This document shows positions 1 to 8,492 of a DNA stretch of 64,000 bases, piece by piece. Under the pieces are notes generated by a model, which was not told the origin of the DNA, made no database searches, and worked only from the letters and a program-made list of their open reading frames with translations. Each line of letters starts with the position of its first letter. Position 1 is the first letter of the stretch. Both the position numbers and the translations under genes were made by a program. This stretch comes from Bradyrhizobium stylosanthis (GTDB taxonomy: Bacteria; Pseudomonadota; Alphaproteobacteria; Rhizobiales; Xanthobacteraceae). The stretch covers positions 57,012 through 121,011 of the forward strand of contig NZ_LVEM01000010.1 in the NCBI RefSeq assembly GCF_001641335.1, read 5' to 3'.

Positions 1-605
1 GCTCCCTCAGCCAGATAGCGGCCACGATTCCATTTTTCATCTCGCGCCGGATCCGGCGCGACCAGGCCCGGCTTGAAGTACAGCATCTTCCAGAACGCGA
101 CAAAGCGGCGAATCCTGAACAGCGGATTGATCTCGTGGTCCGGAGGCCGTCCCGCCACCGCCGGCAGCGTGCGCAAGTAGGCCATGAGATCAACTGCGTC
201 CTCAGGGCGCATATGCGTGAAGCTTGGATAGGGGAACACCGGGTAATAGTGGCTTCCGTCCGGAGACACGCCGCGCAGCAGGGCGTTGGCGAGATCCCCC
301 GCGGTCCAGTTGCCGATGCCGTCGGTGCGGTCGCTCGAGATATTGGGCGCGCGAAACGTTCCGTAAGGCGAGGCCAAGGCCAGTCCGCCGCCGAGGCGCA
401 GGCGGTCGGCTTGGCCCGGTGAGGCGTGGCAGGAGGCGCAGTCGCCGGCCGCGAAGACGAGCTTGCCGCGCTCGGCGTCGCCGCTGTCGGATACAGCCTC
501 CGCTTCCGCTGCGGTCAGGCGTTGCGGCGCGGTCACGAACCATACCGCTGCGATCCCCGTGCAGCCGGCCAGGATCACCGCGACCAGCAAGAGACGTCCG
601 CGCAT
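1..605 (-). CDS. Membrane-anchored c-type cytochrome, C-terminus beyond window edge
   Basis: The reverse strand reads from ATG at 605 without a stop to the window edge (201 codons seen). The N-terminus is a hydrophobic signal/anchor (MRGRLLLVAVILAGC, then AAVWFV). A CASCH haem-attachment motif lies near residue 57, followed by cytochrome c features (FRAPNISSD, a WTAGDLANALLRGV segment, and DLMAYLRTLPAV). The last residues (RGRYLAEG) look like the start of a second cytochrome c domain, as in the diheme cytochrome subunits of membrane dehydrogenases. It begins 6 bases after the isochorismatase-like gene and is probably the third gene of the molybdoenzyme operon, where it could take electrons from that enzyme. 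Role as partner is inferred; the cytochrome call is firm. Confidence 0.85.
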   Translation of the reverse strand, partial: MRGRLLLVAVILAGCTGIAAVWFVTAPQRLTAAEAEAVSDSGDAERGKLVFAAGDCASCHASPGQADRLRLGGGLALASPYGTFRAPNISSDRTDGIGNWTAGDLANALLRGVSPDGSHYYPVFPYPSFTHMRPEDAVDLMAYLRTLPAVAGRPPDHEINPLFRIRRFVAFWKMLYFKPGLVAPDPARDEKWNRGRYLAEG

Positions 606-611
606 CCCGTT

Positions 612-1220
612 CTACTCCCGCCAAAACTCCGCCAGCTCTTCGGCTGTCACCAAATCCACCTGGCCGTGAAAGCGCGTGCGATACATCGTCATGAGCGCGT
701 CGTGCCCGACGTCAGACGAGCTGCACAGCGCATCCTGGACGATGACGACGCGAAAGCCGAGGTCGACCCCGCTCATGACAGTCGAGAGGACGCAGACGTC
801 GGTCTCGGCACCCGAGACCACGACGGTACCGACGTTCTTTTCCACGAGCAGCCTCGCAAGGCCAGGATTGCTGAATGCGGAATAGGCCGGCTTGTCAATG
901 ACGGGAGCCGGCGGCACGAACCGGTTCAGGACTGGCACGAGCTCGAGCGCGGATGGCGGAAGCTGCCTTCGGGTCGCTCGGTACCAACGCTGGAAATAGC
1001 TTTGCCATTGTCCCGGACGATCTTCGGGCTCTTCCGGCGTGATGAAGCGCGTGAACATCGTTCTGGCCTGGGAGCGCGCAACGATCGAGACAATCGTCGG
1101 CAGAACCCGCTCCATCCACGGCGTCGCCCAAAGGCCGCCGGGCGCGAATATGTTCTGCATGTCGATGCACAAATGAACGGCGTCCCTGATTTCAGCGATG
1201 TCCGAGGCGCTGTCTCTCAT
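612..1220 (-). CDS. Isochorismatase-family cysteine hydrolase
   Basis: A 202-residue protein with the isochorismatase fold. The catalytic triad of the family is visible: Asp20 in CIDMQN, Lys110 in DKPAYSAF and Cys143 in AETDVCVLSTV. Length fits stand-alone cysteine hydrolases (nicotinamidase, N-carbamoylsarcosine amidase and relatives), but the substrate cannot be told from sequence. It sits 43 bases after the molybdopterin oxidoreductase and 6 bases before the cytochrome c, so the three are probably one transcript. Why a hydrolase is linked to a formate-dehydrogenase-like enzyme is not clear. Confidence 0.85.
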   Translation of the reverse strand: MRDSASDIAEIRDAVHLCIDMQNIFAPGGLWATPWMERVLPTIVSIVARSQARTMFTRFITPEEPEDRPGQWQSYFQRWYRATRRQLPPSALELVPVLNRFVPPAPVIDKPAYSAFSNPGLARLLVEKNVGTVVVSGAETDVCVLSTVMSGVDLGFRVVIVQDALCSSSDVGHDALMTMYRTRFHGQVDLVTAEELAEFWRE

Positions 1221-1263
1221 CTTCCTCCAACCCTGACTCTGTGGACGTCACGAATGGCGCGCG

Positions 1264-3585
1264 TCATGTTGCCGAAATCGACGTCTCCCCGCCCTCGATG
1301 ATCTCGGGAGGGACGTCCTTGAAAAGGCGCACCGGGATGGATTTGGCCGCGGGCACCTTGCTGCCTTCCGCGTAATGCCAGAGCGGAACGAGCACGTTGC
1401 ACTCCGGATAGTATCCCGCGATACTTCTGCGCGGGATACCGTAGGGGACGACCTGGAGCTCGCTCAGGCTGCGCTCAATGCCATCTCCCGCCTCGGTCAC
1501 CAGCGTAACCGTGTCACCCGATTTCAGCCCGTCATCCTCCATGTCGGCAGGGTTCATGAAGAGGACATAGCGGCTGCCCTCGACGCCACGAAAGCGATCG
1601 TCCTCGTTGTAGATCGTGGTGTTGAATTGTCCGTCGGCGCGCATCGTCATGAGCTCGTAGATGCCGTCGCTCTCGCGCGGCGGCGCAAAAGCTGACTTAG
1701 GCACGGTGAAGTTCGCCTTACCGTTTGGCGTCTTCCACCTTCGTTCACGCGCCGCGAGCGGTCGCGGAAAACCACCCGGCTCGAACATGCGCTGGTTGAA
1801 ATTCTTGAACTGGTCGGGATAGGTGCGCTCAATCGCATCGCGGACTTTCGAGTAATCGCCGACCCACGTGTCCCAATCAACTCTCGAATTTGGCTTCAAG
1901 GTCGCCTTCGCCAGCGCGGCGACGATCGCCGGCTCGGATAGAAGGTGCTCGGCCACGGGCTTGCGCTGACCGCGCGAGCCGTGGATGCAGGCCGTCGAAT
2001 CCTCCATGGAGACGGATTGCTCGCCGCTAACTTGCCGGTCGACCTCGATCCGGCCGAGGCACGGCAAGAGATAAGTGACTTCGCCTGGCACGAGATGGGT
2101 CCGGTTGAGCTTGGTCGCGATCTGCACCGACAAACGCAGGCCGGACCATGCGGGCTCCATCAACGACCGCTCGGGTACCGCACGCAGAAAGTTGCCCCCG
2201 AGACTGACAAAGCCGCGAATTTTGCCTTTCAGGATACCTTCGCATGCATCGACGGTGGATACCCCGTCCCACCGTGGCGGCTCGAAATCGTAGAGGTCGG
2301 CGAGTTTATCGAGCGGCACCAGCTTCGTTTTCTCGGAGATCCCGACCGTGCGCTGGCCCTGCACGTTGGAATGGCCCCGGATCGGCGAAATTCCCGCACC
2401 GGGTTTGCCGATGTTACCGCGAAGCAGCAATAGGTTGACGACCATCTTGGTCGTCTCGACTCCGTGCTTGTGTTGGGTGATACCCATGCCGTAATTGGCG
2501 ATCACGGCGTTGGACGCCATGTAGATGTCGGCGGCCTCGCGCAGCGCCATCCTGGAGAGCCCCGAGGCCCGCTCAATCTCATCCCAGTCCTGCGCTCGGC
2601 AGAACGCGGCGAATTCCTCGAAGCCGGCAGTATGCCTTTCGATAAACGCGGCATCGACCACTCTCACAGTTCCTTTTTCGCGGGCGAGATCATCCGCCTC
2701 TATTACCCATTTGCAGATCCCGGTGATGGCGGCAGCGTCGCCGCCAAGACGCACCTGGTAATATTGCGAGCTGATACGCGTGCCGCCGGCGATCATCTGG
2801 ACCGGACTTTGTGGATTGACGAACCGCTCCAGGCCACGCTCGCGCAAGGGATTGAAGGTAACGATCGGGACGCCCCGCTGCGCCGCCTCCTGCAGCGGAT
2901 GCAGCATGCGCGGTGCATTCGTCGTCGTGTTGTGCCCGAAGAAGAAGATGCAATCGGTCGCGTCGAAATCCTGCAGCAGCACTGTCCCGACGGGAACGCC
3001 AATCACCTCCGGCAACGCCACCGAGGTGCTCTCGTGGCACATGTTCGAGCTGTCGGGAAAGTTGTTGGTGCCGTACATGCGGCCGAACAATTGATACATG
3101 TAGCTGGTTTCGAGCGAGGCGCGACCGGACGTGTACATGACGACTGAACGGGGATCTAGCCGGTTCAACTCGGCGCCGATTTCCTGGAACGCTTCGTCCC
3201 AACCCACCGGCAGGTATTTGTCTCTGCCCCTGTCATAACGCATTGGCGTGGTCAGGCGGCCCTGCTCCTCCAGTTGATGGTCCGACCAGATTTTCAGATC
3301 GGCCAGCGTATGCCGCGCAAAGAATTCCGGCGTCACGGTCTTGCTCGTCACTTCCCAAGCGGTTGCCTTCGCGCCGTTCTCGCAGAACTCAAAAGGACGC
3401 GGCTTCGCCGGCTTGGCCCAGGAACAGCTCACGCACATGAATCCGTCGGGCTTATTCTGCCTGAGCAGGATCTCGCTGCCCAGGATCGCAACTTCCTCCT
3501 GCGTCAAGATATGAGCAACGGCGTTGAGCGAGCCCCAGCCTCCTGCCGGACGATCATAGCTGTCGACCTTTGCTTTCCGCCGCAT
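1264..3585 (-). CDS. YdeP/FdhF-family molybdopterin-dependent oxidoreductase
   Basis: About 773 residues from the ATG at 3585, chosen because GAAGGGAAG lies just upstream; an in-frame start 18 codons earlier lacks a ribosome site. The N-terminus has FMCVSCSWAKPAKP and FEFCENGAKATAWE, typical of the YdeP branch of formate-dehydrogenase-like enzymes. The middle carries molybdopterin-binding features (SGRASLETSYMYQLF, SNMCHESTSVALPE, NYGMGITQHKHGVE, GNIGKPGAGISPIRGHSNVQG) and the C-terminus a molydopterin-dinucleotide-binding domain (FMNPADMEDDGLKSGD). The real substrate of YdeP proteins is unsettled; in E. coli the paralogue is linked to acid resistance. Divergent fdhD and downstream cytochrome c fit a respiratory-type oxidoreductase. 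Confidence 0.9.
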   Translation of the reverse strand: MRRKAKVDSYDRPAGGWGSLNAVAHILTQEEVAILGSEILLRQNKPDGFMCVSCSWAKPAKPRPFEFCENGAKATAWEVTSKTVTPEFFARHTLADLKIWSDHQLEEQGRLTTPMRYDRGRDKYLPVGWDEAFQEIGAELNRLDPRSVVMYTSGRASLETSYMYQLFGRMYGTNNFPDSSNMCHESTSVALPEVIGVPVGTVLLQDFDATDCIFFFGHNTTTNAPRMLHPLQEAAQRGVPIVTFNPLRERGLERFVNPQSPVQMIAGGTRISSQYYQVRLGGDAAAITGICKWVIEADDLAREKGTVRVVDAAFIERHTAGFEEFAAFCRAQDWDEIERASGLSRMALREAADIYMASNAVIANYGMGITQHKHGVETTKMVVNLLLLRGNIGKPGAGISPIRGHSNVQGQRTVGISEKTKLVPLDKLADLYDFEPPRWDGVSTVDACEGILKGKIRGFVSLGGNFLRAVPERSLMEPAWSGLRLSVQIATKLNRTHLVPGEVTYLLPCLGRIEVDRQVSGEQSVSMEDSTACIHGSRGQRKPVAEHLLSEPAIVAALAKATLKPNSRVDWDTWVGDYSKVRDAIERTYPDQFKNFNQRMFEPGGFPRPLAARERRWKTPNGKANFTVPKSAFAPPRESDGIYELMTMRADGQFNTTIYNEDDRFRGVEGSRYVLFMNPADMEDDGLKSGDTVTLVTEAGDGIERSLSELQVVPYGIPRRSIAGYYPECNVLVPLWHYAEGSKVPAAKSIPVRLFKDVPPEIIEGGETSISAT

Positions 3586-3716
3586 GACGCTTCCCTTCAA
3601 TCGCAAACACCACCCCAAGCCCCTCCACCCAAAACCCAAGCTGTCATCGCAAGTTCCTCGGCATTAGGAACGTTGCTTCGGCTGGGGCGTCATTCCTCAA
3701 CCTAGGACGGGACTCC

Positions 3717-4568
3717 ATGCACGGCTCTCAATTTGAAGTAGGCGATCGCGTCTCGCTCCCCCCGGCCTCGGTCGCGCTACCCCGGCACAACTCACGCGGT
3801 GTGCGCGATGTCCGCATCATCGCGGAGGAGTGTCCCGTCGCACTCGTCTACGACGGTACGACAGTTGCCGTCGTGATGGCGACTCCCGCTGATTTGACTG
3901 ACCTCGCGCTGGGATTCAGCCTGACCGAGGGAATTATTCATGACAGCAGCGAAGTCGAGGAACTCACCATCATTCCTGGACCCGACGGGATCGAACTTCG
4001 CCTATGGTTGCGACGGGATCCAGGACGCCGGCTGAAGGAGCGACGGCGGCAGCTTGTAGGACCCACCGGCTGCGGCCTGTGCGGCATAGACAGTTTGCGC
4101 CAAGCCGTGCGATTGCTACGACCTGTCCGACATTCGGCAGGCCTCACGCCCCAACAGATTGGCGAGGCGATCGCAACCCTAACGCATTCTCAAACCCTAA
4201 ATCACCAGACGCACGCCACGCATGCTGCGGGCTTTTTCACGCCTGACAACAAGTCCATGGTGGTGCGCGAGGACGTAGGTCGCCACAACGCGCTCGACAA
4301 ACTTGCCGGCGCGCTTGCGGCAGACGGAACATTCGGGTTCGGGGGCGCCGTAATCCTCACCAGCAGGATATCTGTCGAGATGGTGCAGAAAACGGCGGCG
4401 ATAGGCGCTGGGGTCATTGTTGGCATGTCAGCGCCTACGGCACTTGCCGTACGAACGGCTGCAGCAAGCGGTATCACGCTCGTTGGTATCGCGCGAGGGA
4501 GCGAATTCGAGATCTTCAGTCATCCGACGCGAATCATAAATGACGGGTCCCCTCGCGAAGAGGCATAA
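3717..4568 (+). CDS. fdhD: FdhD sulfurtransferase for formate dehydrogenase activation
   Basis: A 283-residue protein of the FdhD/NarQ family, which passes sulfur from a cysteine desulfurase to the molybdenum cofactor of formate dehydrogenases. The conserved GCGLCG motif holds Cys119 and Cys122, the positions corresponding to the functional cysteines of the E. coli protein. Further family blocks are HATHAAGFF, VREDVGRHNALDKLAGAL, LTSRISVEMVQKTA and SAPTALAVRTA. It is divergent from the molybdoenzyme gene across a 131-base gap and presumably matures that enzyme. A GGAAC-N16-CGTC sequence at 3667 resembles an EcfG promoter with one -10 mismatch. Confidence 0.95.
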   Translation: MHGSQFEVGDRVSLPPASVALPRHNSRGVRDVRIIAEECPVALVYDGTTVAVVMATPADLTDLALGFSLTEGIIHDSSEVEELTIIPGPDGIELRLWLRRDPGRRLKERRRQLVGPTGCGLCGIDSLRQAVRLLRPVRHSAGLTPQQIGEAIATLTHSQTLNHQTHATHAAGFFTPDNKSMVVREDVGRHNALDKLAGALAADGTFGFGGAVILTSRISVEMVQKTAAIGAGVIVGMSAPTALAVRTAAASGITLVGIARGSEFEIFSHPTRIINDGSPREEA

Positions 4569-4658
4569 AGAAAGCGGTCGCGAAGGAACAGCTCGACATT
4601 TGCGGCCGCGCGATTGTCGAGTGGGAACTGTTCTTGGCGCCGGCTGTTTTGCTGGGCG

Positions 4659-4937
4659 TTACCGGTAGGCCTTCGACGTGGCGCTCATCGCCGCCGTCAG
4701 GCCGTAGAGCATTGCGAGATTAGCCGCGACGGCACGCTGATCGCATAGGTAAAGATAGATGCTCGGCCGCGACGATTTCGCCTGGAGGAAATGGCGACCG
4801 ACGAGAAGCTCAATACGATGGCGCTCCGGAGCGTCAATCAGAAAGCCGCGTAACCACGCCGTTAGCGCGTGGGTCTTGTCCGCTCGGGACGGTCCTTGCG
4901 GGCGGAGGAAAGGCGGACGAAAGGAAGATGGGGCAAG
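4659..4937 (-). pseudogene. Start-less coding remnant
   Basis: The reverse strand has an open frame of roughly 90 codons ending at TAA 4659-4661, with strong G/C third positions and plausible protein sequence (for example IELLVGRHFLQAK and ANLAMLYGLTAAM). An in-frame TAG lies near 4940 and no ATG, GTG or TTG precedes the coding-like part. I do not recognise the family. It may be the 3' end of a deleted gene. The rest of the 4569-5012 gap shows nothing else convincing; a 20-codon plus ORF after GGAGGAA at about 4791 is too short to support. Confidence 0.3.
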
Positions 4938-5012
4938 CTAGACTTTTCTGATCGGGCTGACAGGCGGCATCCGTCAGTCCGGAACACGGCTGCTGCCCAG
5001 GCGTTGGCGGGA

Positions 5013-5357
5013 ATGCCCGTTACCCACGTCCCCGTTACCCACGTCAGAGGCTGGCTCACACAGTTCGGCGTTGCCACGGCCCGTCCCGCGGCATTCATCC
5101 TCTATCTGATCTACGCGATCTGCCGGATCGTTCTGGGGAACGGCCTCGAGTGGCACTCGATGGCGACGCTCGCGACTTGGGGAATGACCCTCCTCATTCA
5201 GCGCGCCGAGCATCGCGATACGCAGGCTCTCCACGCCAAACTCGACGAACTGCTGAAGGTGCACAGCTCAGCCAACCACTCGTTGATGACCATAGATGAT
5301 CGAGATGCCGAAGAGGTTGAGCACGAGCGTGAGCATGTTCAACACGCGCGAAATTAG
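5013..5357 (+). CDS. Low-affinity iron permease family (Fet4-like) small membrane protein
   Basis: From ATG 5013 the protein has about 114 residues. The segment RGWLTQFGVATARPAAFILY, a hydrophobic helix (YLIYAICRIVLG), GLEWHSMATLATWGMTLLIQ and RAEHRDTQALHAKLDELL match the short bacterial proteins annotated as low-affinity iron permease family: two membrane helices and a C-terminal amphipathic helix. The open frame extends upstream to 4869, but that part is poor protein sequence, so the later start is preferred. Just after the start a 15-base tandem duplication repeats the residues PVTHV. Iron transport by these short relatives is not established. Confidence 0.65.
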   Translation: MPVTHVPVTHVRGWLTQFGVATARPAAFILYLIYAICRIVLGNGLEWHSMATLATWGMTLLIQRAEHRDTQALHAKLDELLKVHSSANHSLMTIDDRDAEEVEHEREHVQHARN

Positions 5358-5398
5358 GCTGATCGGGTCATCGAATGCTCGAGAACTCGCAGCCAGCG

Positions 5399-5590
5399 TC
5401 ACCGGGTCAGAACATCCCCGGCCGACGACGTAATCCCATGACGCTGCTTGGATTTTCGGGAGTGGACAGAGCCCACAGGTCTTCTCAACTTTCGGGCAAT
5501 AGCGGACGTCTTCAGGCCAGCTTCAACCATCTCACTCAAGCTCTTCTCATCGGCCGGCGTCCAAGGCCTGGCCAGCAGTCGTCGCGCCAT
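5399..5590 (-). CDS. Small SANT/Myb-like putative DNA-binding protein
   Basis: A 63-residue basic protein starting at ATG 5590 behind GAGGTGAGGAG. RPWTPADEKSLSEMVEAG followed by TSAIARKLRRPVGSVHSR resembles the single helix-turn-helix of SANT/GcrA-like small proteins: a tryptophan-led first helix, then a recognition helix. Such proteins are common and uncharacterised in Bradyrhizobium. The 327-base gap to the next gene contains only its promoter region. Confidence 0.6.
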   Translation of the reverse strand: MARRLLARPWTPADEKSLSEMVEAGLKTSAIARKLRRPVGSVHSRKSKQRHGITSSAGDVLTR

Positions 5591-5857
5591 CTCCTCACCT
5601 CATAGTTTTTGTGCGGTGGGAATGCCTGTAGTCGGACGATCGTTCCTTCTCCTAGCATCTTCGGCGGTAAGCTTCCCCGGCGGGTATGGCCAAACACAAC
5701 CGGCATAGTTCTTCAGTGCCGTCCTACCGCACGAAGACACCCCCGCCCCTCCCACATCTCGCCGCTGTAAAGGGCACGCCCTGGGAACAGTTTCGAAGCG
5801 GCTTGCTCCTCCCTCATCCCTCTTACCCGGGGTAAGCGAGACGAAGACAGCTGCATA

Positions 5858-5882
5858 GGAACAACGCATGTTCGCGCCGGTT
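5858..5882 (+). promoter_or_regulatory. Possible EcfG-type promoter (GGAAC-N16-GGTT)
   Basis: GGAAC at 5858-5862 and GGTT at 5879-5882 are separated by 16 bases and end 35 bases before the catalase start. The -10 differs by one base from the EcfG consensus CGTT, so this is weaker than the perfect sites elsewhere in the window. No gene is seen between 5591 and 5917. Confidence 0.4.
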
Positions 5883-5917
5883 CGAGAACAGATATTTCTC
5901 GCAACCCAGGGTAATCC

Positions 5918-7189
5918 ATGTACCATCACGTCAAGAAACTCATGTTCACCGTGCGCGTCGACGAGCCGGATCCTCAGTTCGGCAATATGCTGCTCGAGCA
6001 ATTCGGCGGCGCCAACGGCGAGCTCGCGGCCGCTATGCAATACTCAATACAGGGGATCAACTGCGAAGACCCGGACCGTAAGGATCTCTTGATGGATATC
6101 GGCACCGAGGAACTGAGCCATCTCGAAGTCGTCGGTACACTCGCCCGCATGCACCTCAAGCCCTCGAAATTCGATCGCCAGGCTGCTGAAGCCGATCCAC
6201 TCATTGCCATTGCAGGAGGTGGGGGCGTGAACCTATTCAATTCACAGGGGAACGCATGGACCGCCGATTACCTGAAGATCACCGGCGAACTCGACGTCGA
6301 TCTCCGCAGCAACATTGCCGCGGAGGCCAGAGCGAAGATCGTCTACGAACGGCTGATCAACTTCACCGATGACGCCGGCACAAGGGATGCGCTTCAGTTC
6401 CTGATGACCCGCGAGATTACACACATGAAGGCCTTCTCGCTGGCGCTCGAAAGCATGGCAAAGCCGGCCTTCAGCATCGGTCGGATCGCGCCGACCCCTG
6501 GCCTCGTCGATCAGTTCTTCAACGATTCGACTGGAACCGGCGATCACGGCGAGATTGACACGCGCGGACCGTGGAATGAAGGAGGCGAATGGGTCTTCAC
6601 CGAGTCGCCTGCCATTCAGGCGGGTGAGCACGGCCCCGCAAGCGCAATCGTCACGGAAAGTTCTCCGCCCGTCGAAGAGGCCGGTCTTGGCGAACTTCTA
6701 ATCGACGAGCTCCGCGACATTCTTCACGCAGAAAAGCAGCTGACAAAAGCGCTACCTAAGATGGCGGAGGCCGCGCGCTTCGATCAACTGCGAGAGCTAT
6801 TCGAGCTCCATCTCGCCGAGACCGAGGCGCAAATCGAGCGGATCGATGAGTGCTTCCGGATGCTCGGTAAGTCTCCGCGCGCCAAATCTTGCAAGGGCAT
6901 GATGGGCCTGGTCGAGGAAGGCCAGGAGATCATGACCCAGGGCGAAGATAAGGAAGATGCCGCTGCGGACCTCGCATTGATCGGCGCGGCGCAACGGGTC
7001 GAGCACTACGAGATCGCCGGCTATACCACGGCACGTAATCTCGCTTCTCAGCTTCGTCACAGCGCGATTGTCAGTCTGTTGTCGAAGTCGCTCGCCGAGG
7101 AGGAGAACGCCGACCAGCTCCTGAACCAAGTGGCGCGTTCGCTGATGTCGGTCGCGAAGATGCCGGCGGCCGTCGAGCGCGCGGAATAG
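5918..7189 (+). CDS. Manganese catalase fused to a DUF892 (YciE/YciF) ferritin-like domain
   Basis: A 423-residue two-domain protein. Residues about 1-215 are a manganese (di-Mn, non-haem) catalase: MYHHVKKLMFTVRVDEPDP, the metal-ligand helix with TEELSHLEVVGT, and ITHMKAFSLALESM. Residues about 250-415 are a DUF892 domain (LLIDELRDILHAEKQLTKAL, QRVEHYEIAGYTTARNLA, EEENADQLLN), also a four-helix ferritin-like fold. Both domains bind dinuclear metal in known relatives, so the fusion would pair peroxide removal with a second metal site. Stand-alone DUF892 occurs at 39354. A start-proximal AGGG supports this start. Confidence 0.9.
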   Translation: MYHHVKKLMFTVRVDEPDPQFGNMLLEQFGGANGELAAAMQYSIQGINCEDPDRKDLLMDIGTEELSHLEVVGTLARMHLKPSKFDRQAAEADPLIAIAGGGGVNLFNSQGNAWTADYLKITGELDVDLRSNIAAEARAKIVYERLINFTDDAGTRDALQFLMTREITHMKAFSLALESMAKPAFSIGRIAPTPGLVDQFFNDSTGTGDHGEIDTRGPWNEGGEWVFTESPAIQAGEHGPASAIVTESSPPVEEAGLGELLIDELRDILHAEKQLTKALPKMAEAARFDQLRELFELHLAETEAQIERIDECFRMLGKSPRAKSCKGMMGLVEEGQEIMTQGEDKEDAAADLALIGAAQRVEHYEIAGYTTARNLASQLRHSAIVSLLSKSLAEEENADQLLNQVARSLMSVAKMPAAVERAE

Positions 7190-7334
7190 TCTGCTATTGG
7201 GCTGGCGGGATCGTATAACGCAATTCCGCCAGTCCTCGCGGTTGCCGAATTTCGGTTAGGAACAGCACAGCATCCCGTGCTGCGTGAAACGTTCAGCTTG
7301 CCGACAGATATGTATGGCCACCGCCGTGTCCGGC

Positions 7335-7472
7335 CTAGCGCCGTCGCGCGATGAGCATTCCAACGAAGAACGCCGCGGTCAACGATCGGAGTGGCGCGGC
7401 CTTGGCGACCTCCCGCAATCGTTCGGCTATTAGAGCTATAGGGGTCGGCGCTGGCGATTCAGGCAATGCCAT
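7335..7472 (-). CDS. Very small putative membrane-anchored protein (45 aa)
   Basis: The reverse strand encodes 45 residues from ATG 7472 to TAG 7335. The N-terminal half is polar (ALIAERLREVAKAAP) and the end is a short hydrophobic stretch closed by arginines (LTAAFFVGMLIARRR), like the C-terminal anchor of ElaB/DUF883-type proteins. Codon third positions fit the genome. The flanks 7190-7334 and 7473-7640 hold nothing convincing. Confidence 0.5.
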   Translation of the reverse strand: MALPESPAPTPIALIAERLREVAKAAPLRSLTAAFFVGMLIARRR

Positions 7473-7641
7473 GGCGCCAAAGCGGCTACATATCCGATAT
7501 CGTTTAGCAAGGCATCGCTAAACGCTAGGACTTATGCCTACGCCGTACGAAGGCCTTGGCGGTTCGGCGCTGTGCGAACGACTGCTGTGGTCTCGGTGGG
7601 ATTTCGTGCGGTCTTCTCGAAGCGGCCCGATATCAATCAAT

Positions 7642-7663
7642 GGGGCCTCCAGATGGAGGCCCC
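7642..7663. terminator. Hairpin downstream of the PRC-barrel gene
   Basis: GGGGCCTCC (7642-7650) and GGAGGCCCC (7655-7663) form a perfect 9-bp stem with a 4-base loop, 22 bases past the stop of the leftward PRC-barrel gene. There is no strong U tract. Confidence 0.55.
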
Positions 7664-7684
7664 GATCTCGACAACGTTTCCGCG

Positions 7685-8188
7685 TCAGTTGTAATCCGAA
7701 TACTTGAACTGCGGTAGCGCCTTCAGCTGCTCCTTGTTGCCGCTCATTACCGCGTGATCGGGCACCCAATCGTTCGTGTTGCGGTTCGTCGAGGCCGCAC
7801 CGGTGGTCGTCGTCTCGCGCGTGGTGGTCGAGTTGCCGGTCGAGCTGGTCCGCACCGGCTCTTCGACAAACTTCAGCTTGTCCATTGAGACCGCGATGTC
7901 GTGCTCACCCATCCCGAGGAAGCCGCCAATACCGATCACCACCGCGTTGATCTTGCCGTCCTTGTCGACCAGCAACTCGTTGATGTCCCCGAGCTTCTCG
8001 TTAGCCTCGTTGTAGACGTTCAGGCCCATGAGCTTCGAAGCGCGCCAATTGTCCTTCAGCATCATCTTGTCGGTATGCTGCACGGTGGCCGCCGGCGCGG
8101 CCCGGTCGGCCGGCTGAGCGGATTGCGCGAACGCAGCGCCACTGATCACGGCAGTGCTCAGCAAAGCGACGGCAAGAAAGCTTTTCAT
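7685..8188 (-). CDS. Secreted PRC-barrel domain protein
   Basis: A 167-residue protein with a signal peptide (MKSFLAVALLSTAVISG, cleavage after AAFA). Residues about 48-112 form a PRC-barrel: WRASKLMGLNVYNEANEKLG, DINELLVDKDGKINAVVIG, GGFLGMGEHDIAVS. A Ser/Thr-rich linker leads to a C-terminal tail ending LPQFKYSDYN. The family is thought to bind or sense at the envelope, but no function is proven. A perfect EcfG-type promoter lies 48 bases upstream, so it is likely induced in the general stress response. Another PRC-barrel protein with the same promoter type is at 28989. Confidence 0.8.
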   Translation of the reverse strand: MKSFLAVALLSTAVISGAAFAQSAQPADRAAPAATVQHTDKMMLKDNWRASKLMGLNVYNEANEKLGDINELLVDKDGKINAVVIGIGGFLGMGEHDIAVSMDKLKFVEEPVRTSSTGNSTTTRETTTTGAASTNRNTNDWVPDHAVMSGNKEQLKALPQFKYSDYN

Positions 8189-8235
8189 CTATTTCTCCTC
8201 AGCGTTGGTGCCGCACCTGTTAGGATGCCGGCCCT

Positions 8236-8260
8236 AACGCCCATGATTGCCGCTTGTTCC
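8236..8260 (-). promoter_or_regulatory. EcfG-type promoter of the PRC-barrel gene
   Basis: On the reverse strand GGAAC (8260-8256), 16 bases, then CGTT (8239-8236). This matches the alphaproteobacterial EcfG consensus exactly and points at the start codon at 8188. Confidence 0.7.
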
Positions 8261-8281
8261 CGGGCAAGAACGGGGGGGACG

Positions 8282-8365
8282 ATGAATTTAGACGCCTTCG
8301 CGCTTAAGTACCTCATGCTTGCCGACATCGACCTCAATTCCGCCGCTCCCCCAAACCCTGATTAG
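8282..8365 (+). CDS. Possible 27-residue ORF
   Basis: ATG 8282 after a run of G (ggggggga) opens 27 codons to TAG 8365. Composition is protein-like (FALKYLMLADIDLN) but the length is too short to be sure. No family is recognised. Confidence 0.25.
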   Translation: MNLDAFALKYLMLADIDLNSAAPPNPD

Positions 8366-8492
8366 AGGTGTCAGATTTCGAGCGAAGCCGCCGCCGAGCG
8401 TTCAATGTCCGCTCGCCATTGGACCAAGGAAGAAACCATTGCCTGTTTTTCCCGTTGCTGTCAGGGGCGCCAGCAACGTGAAAGGATTCTCG

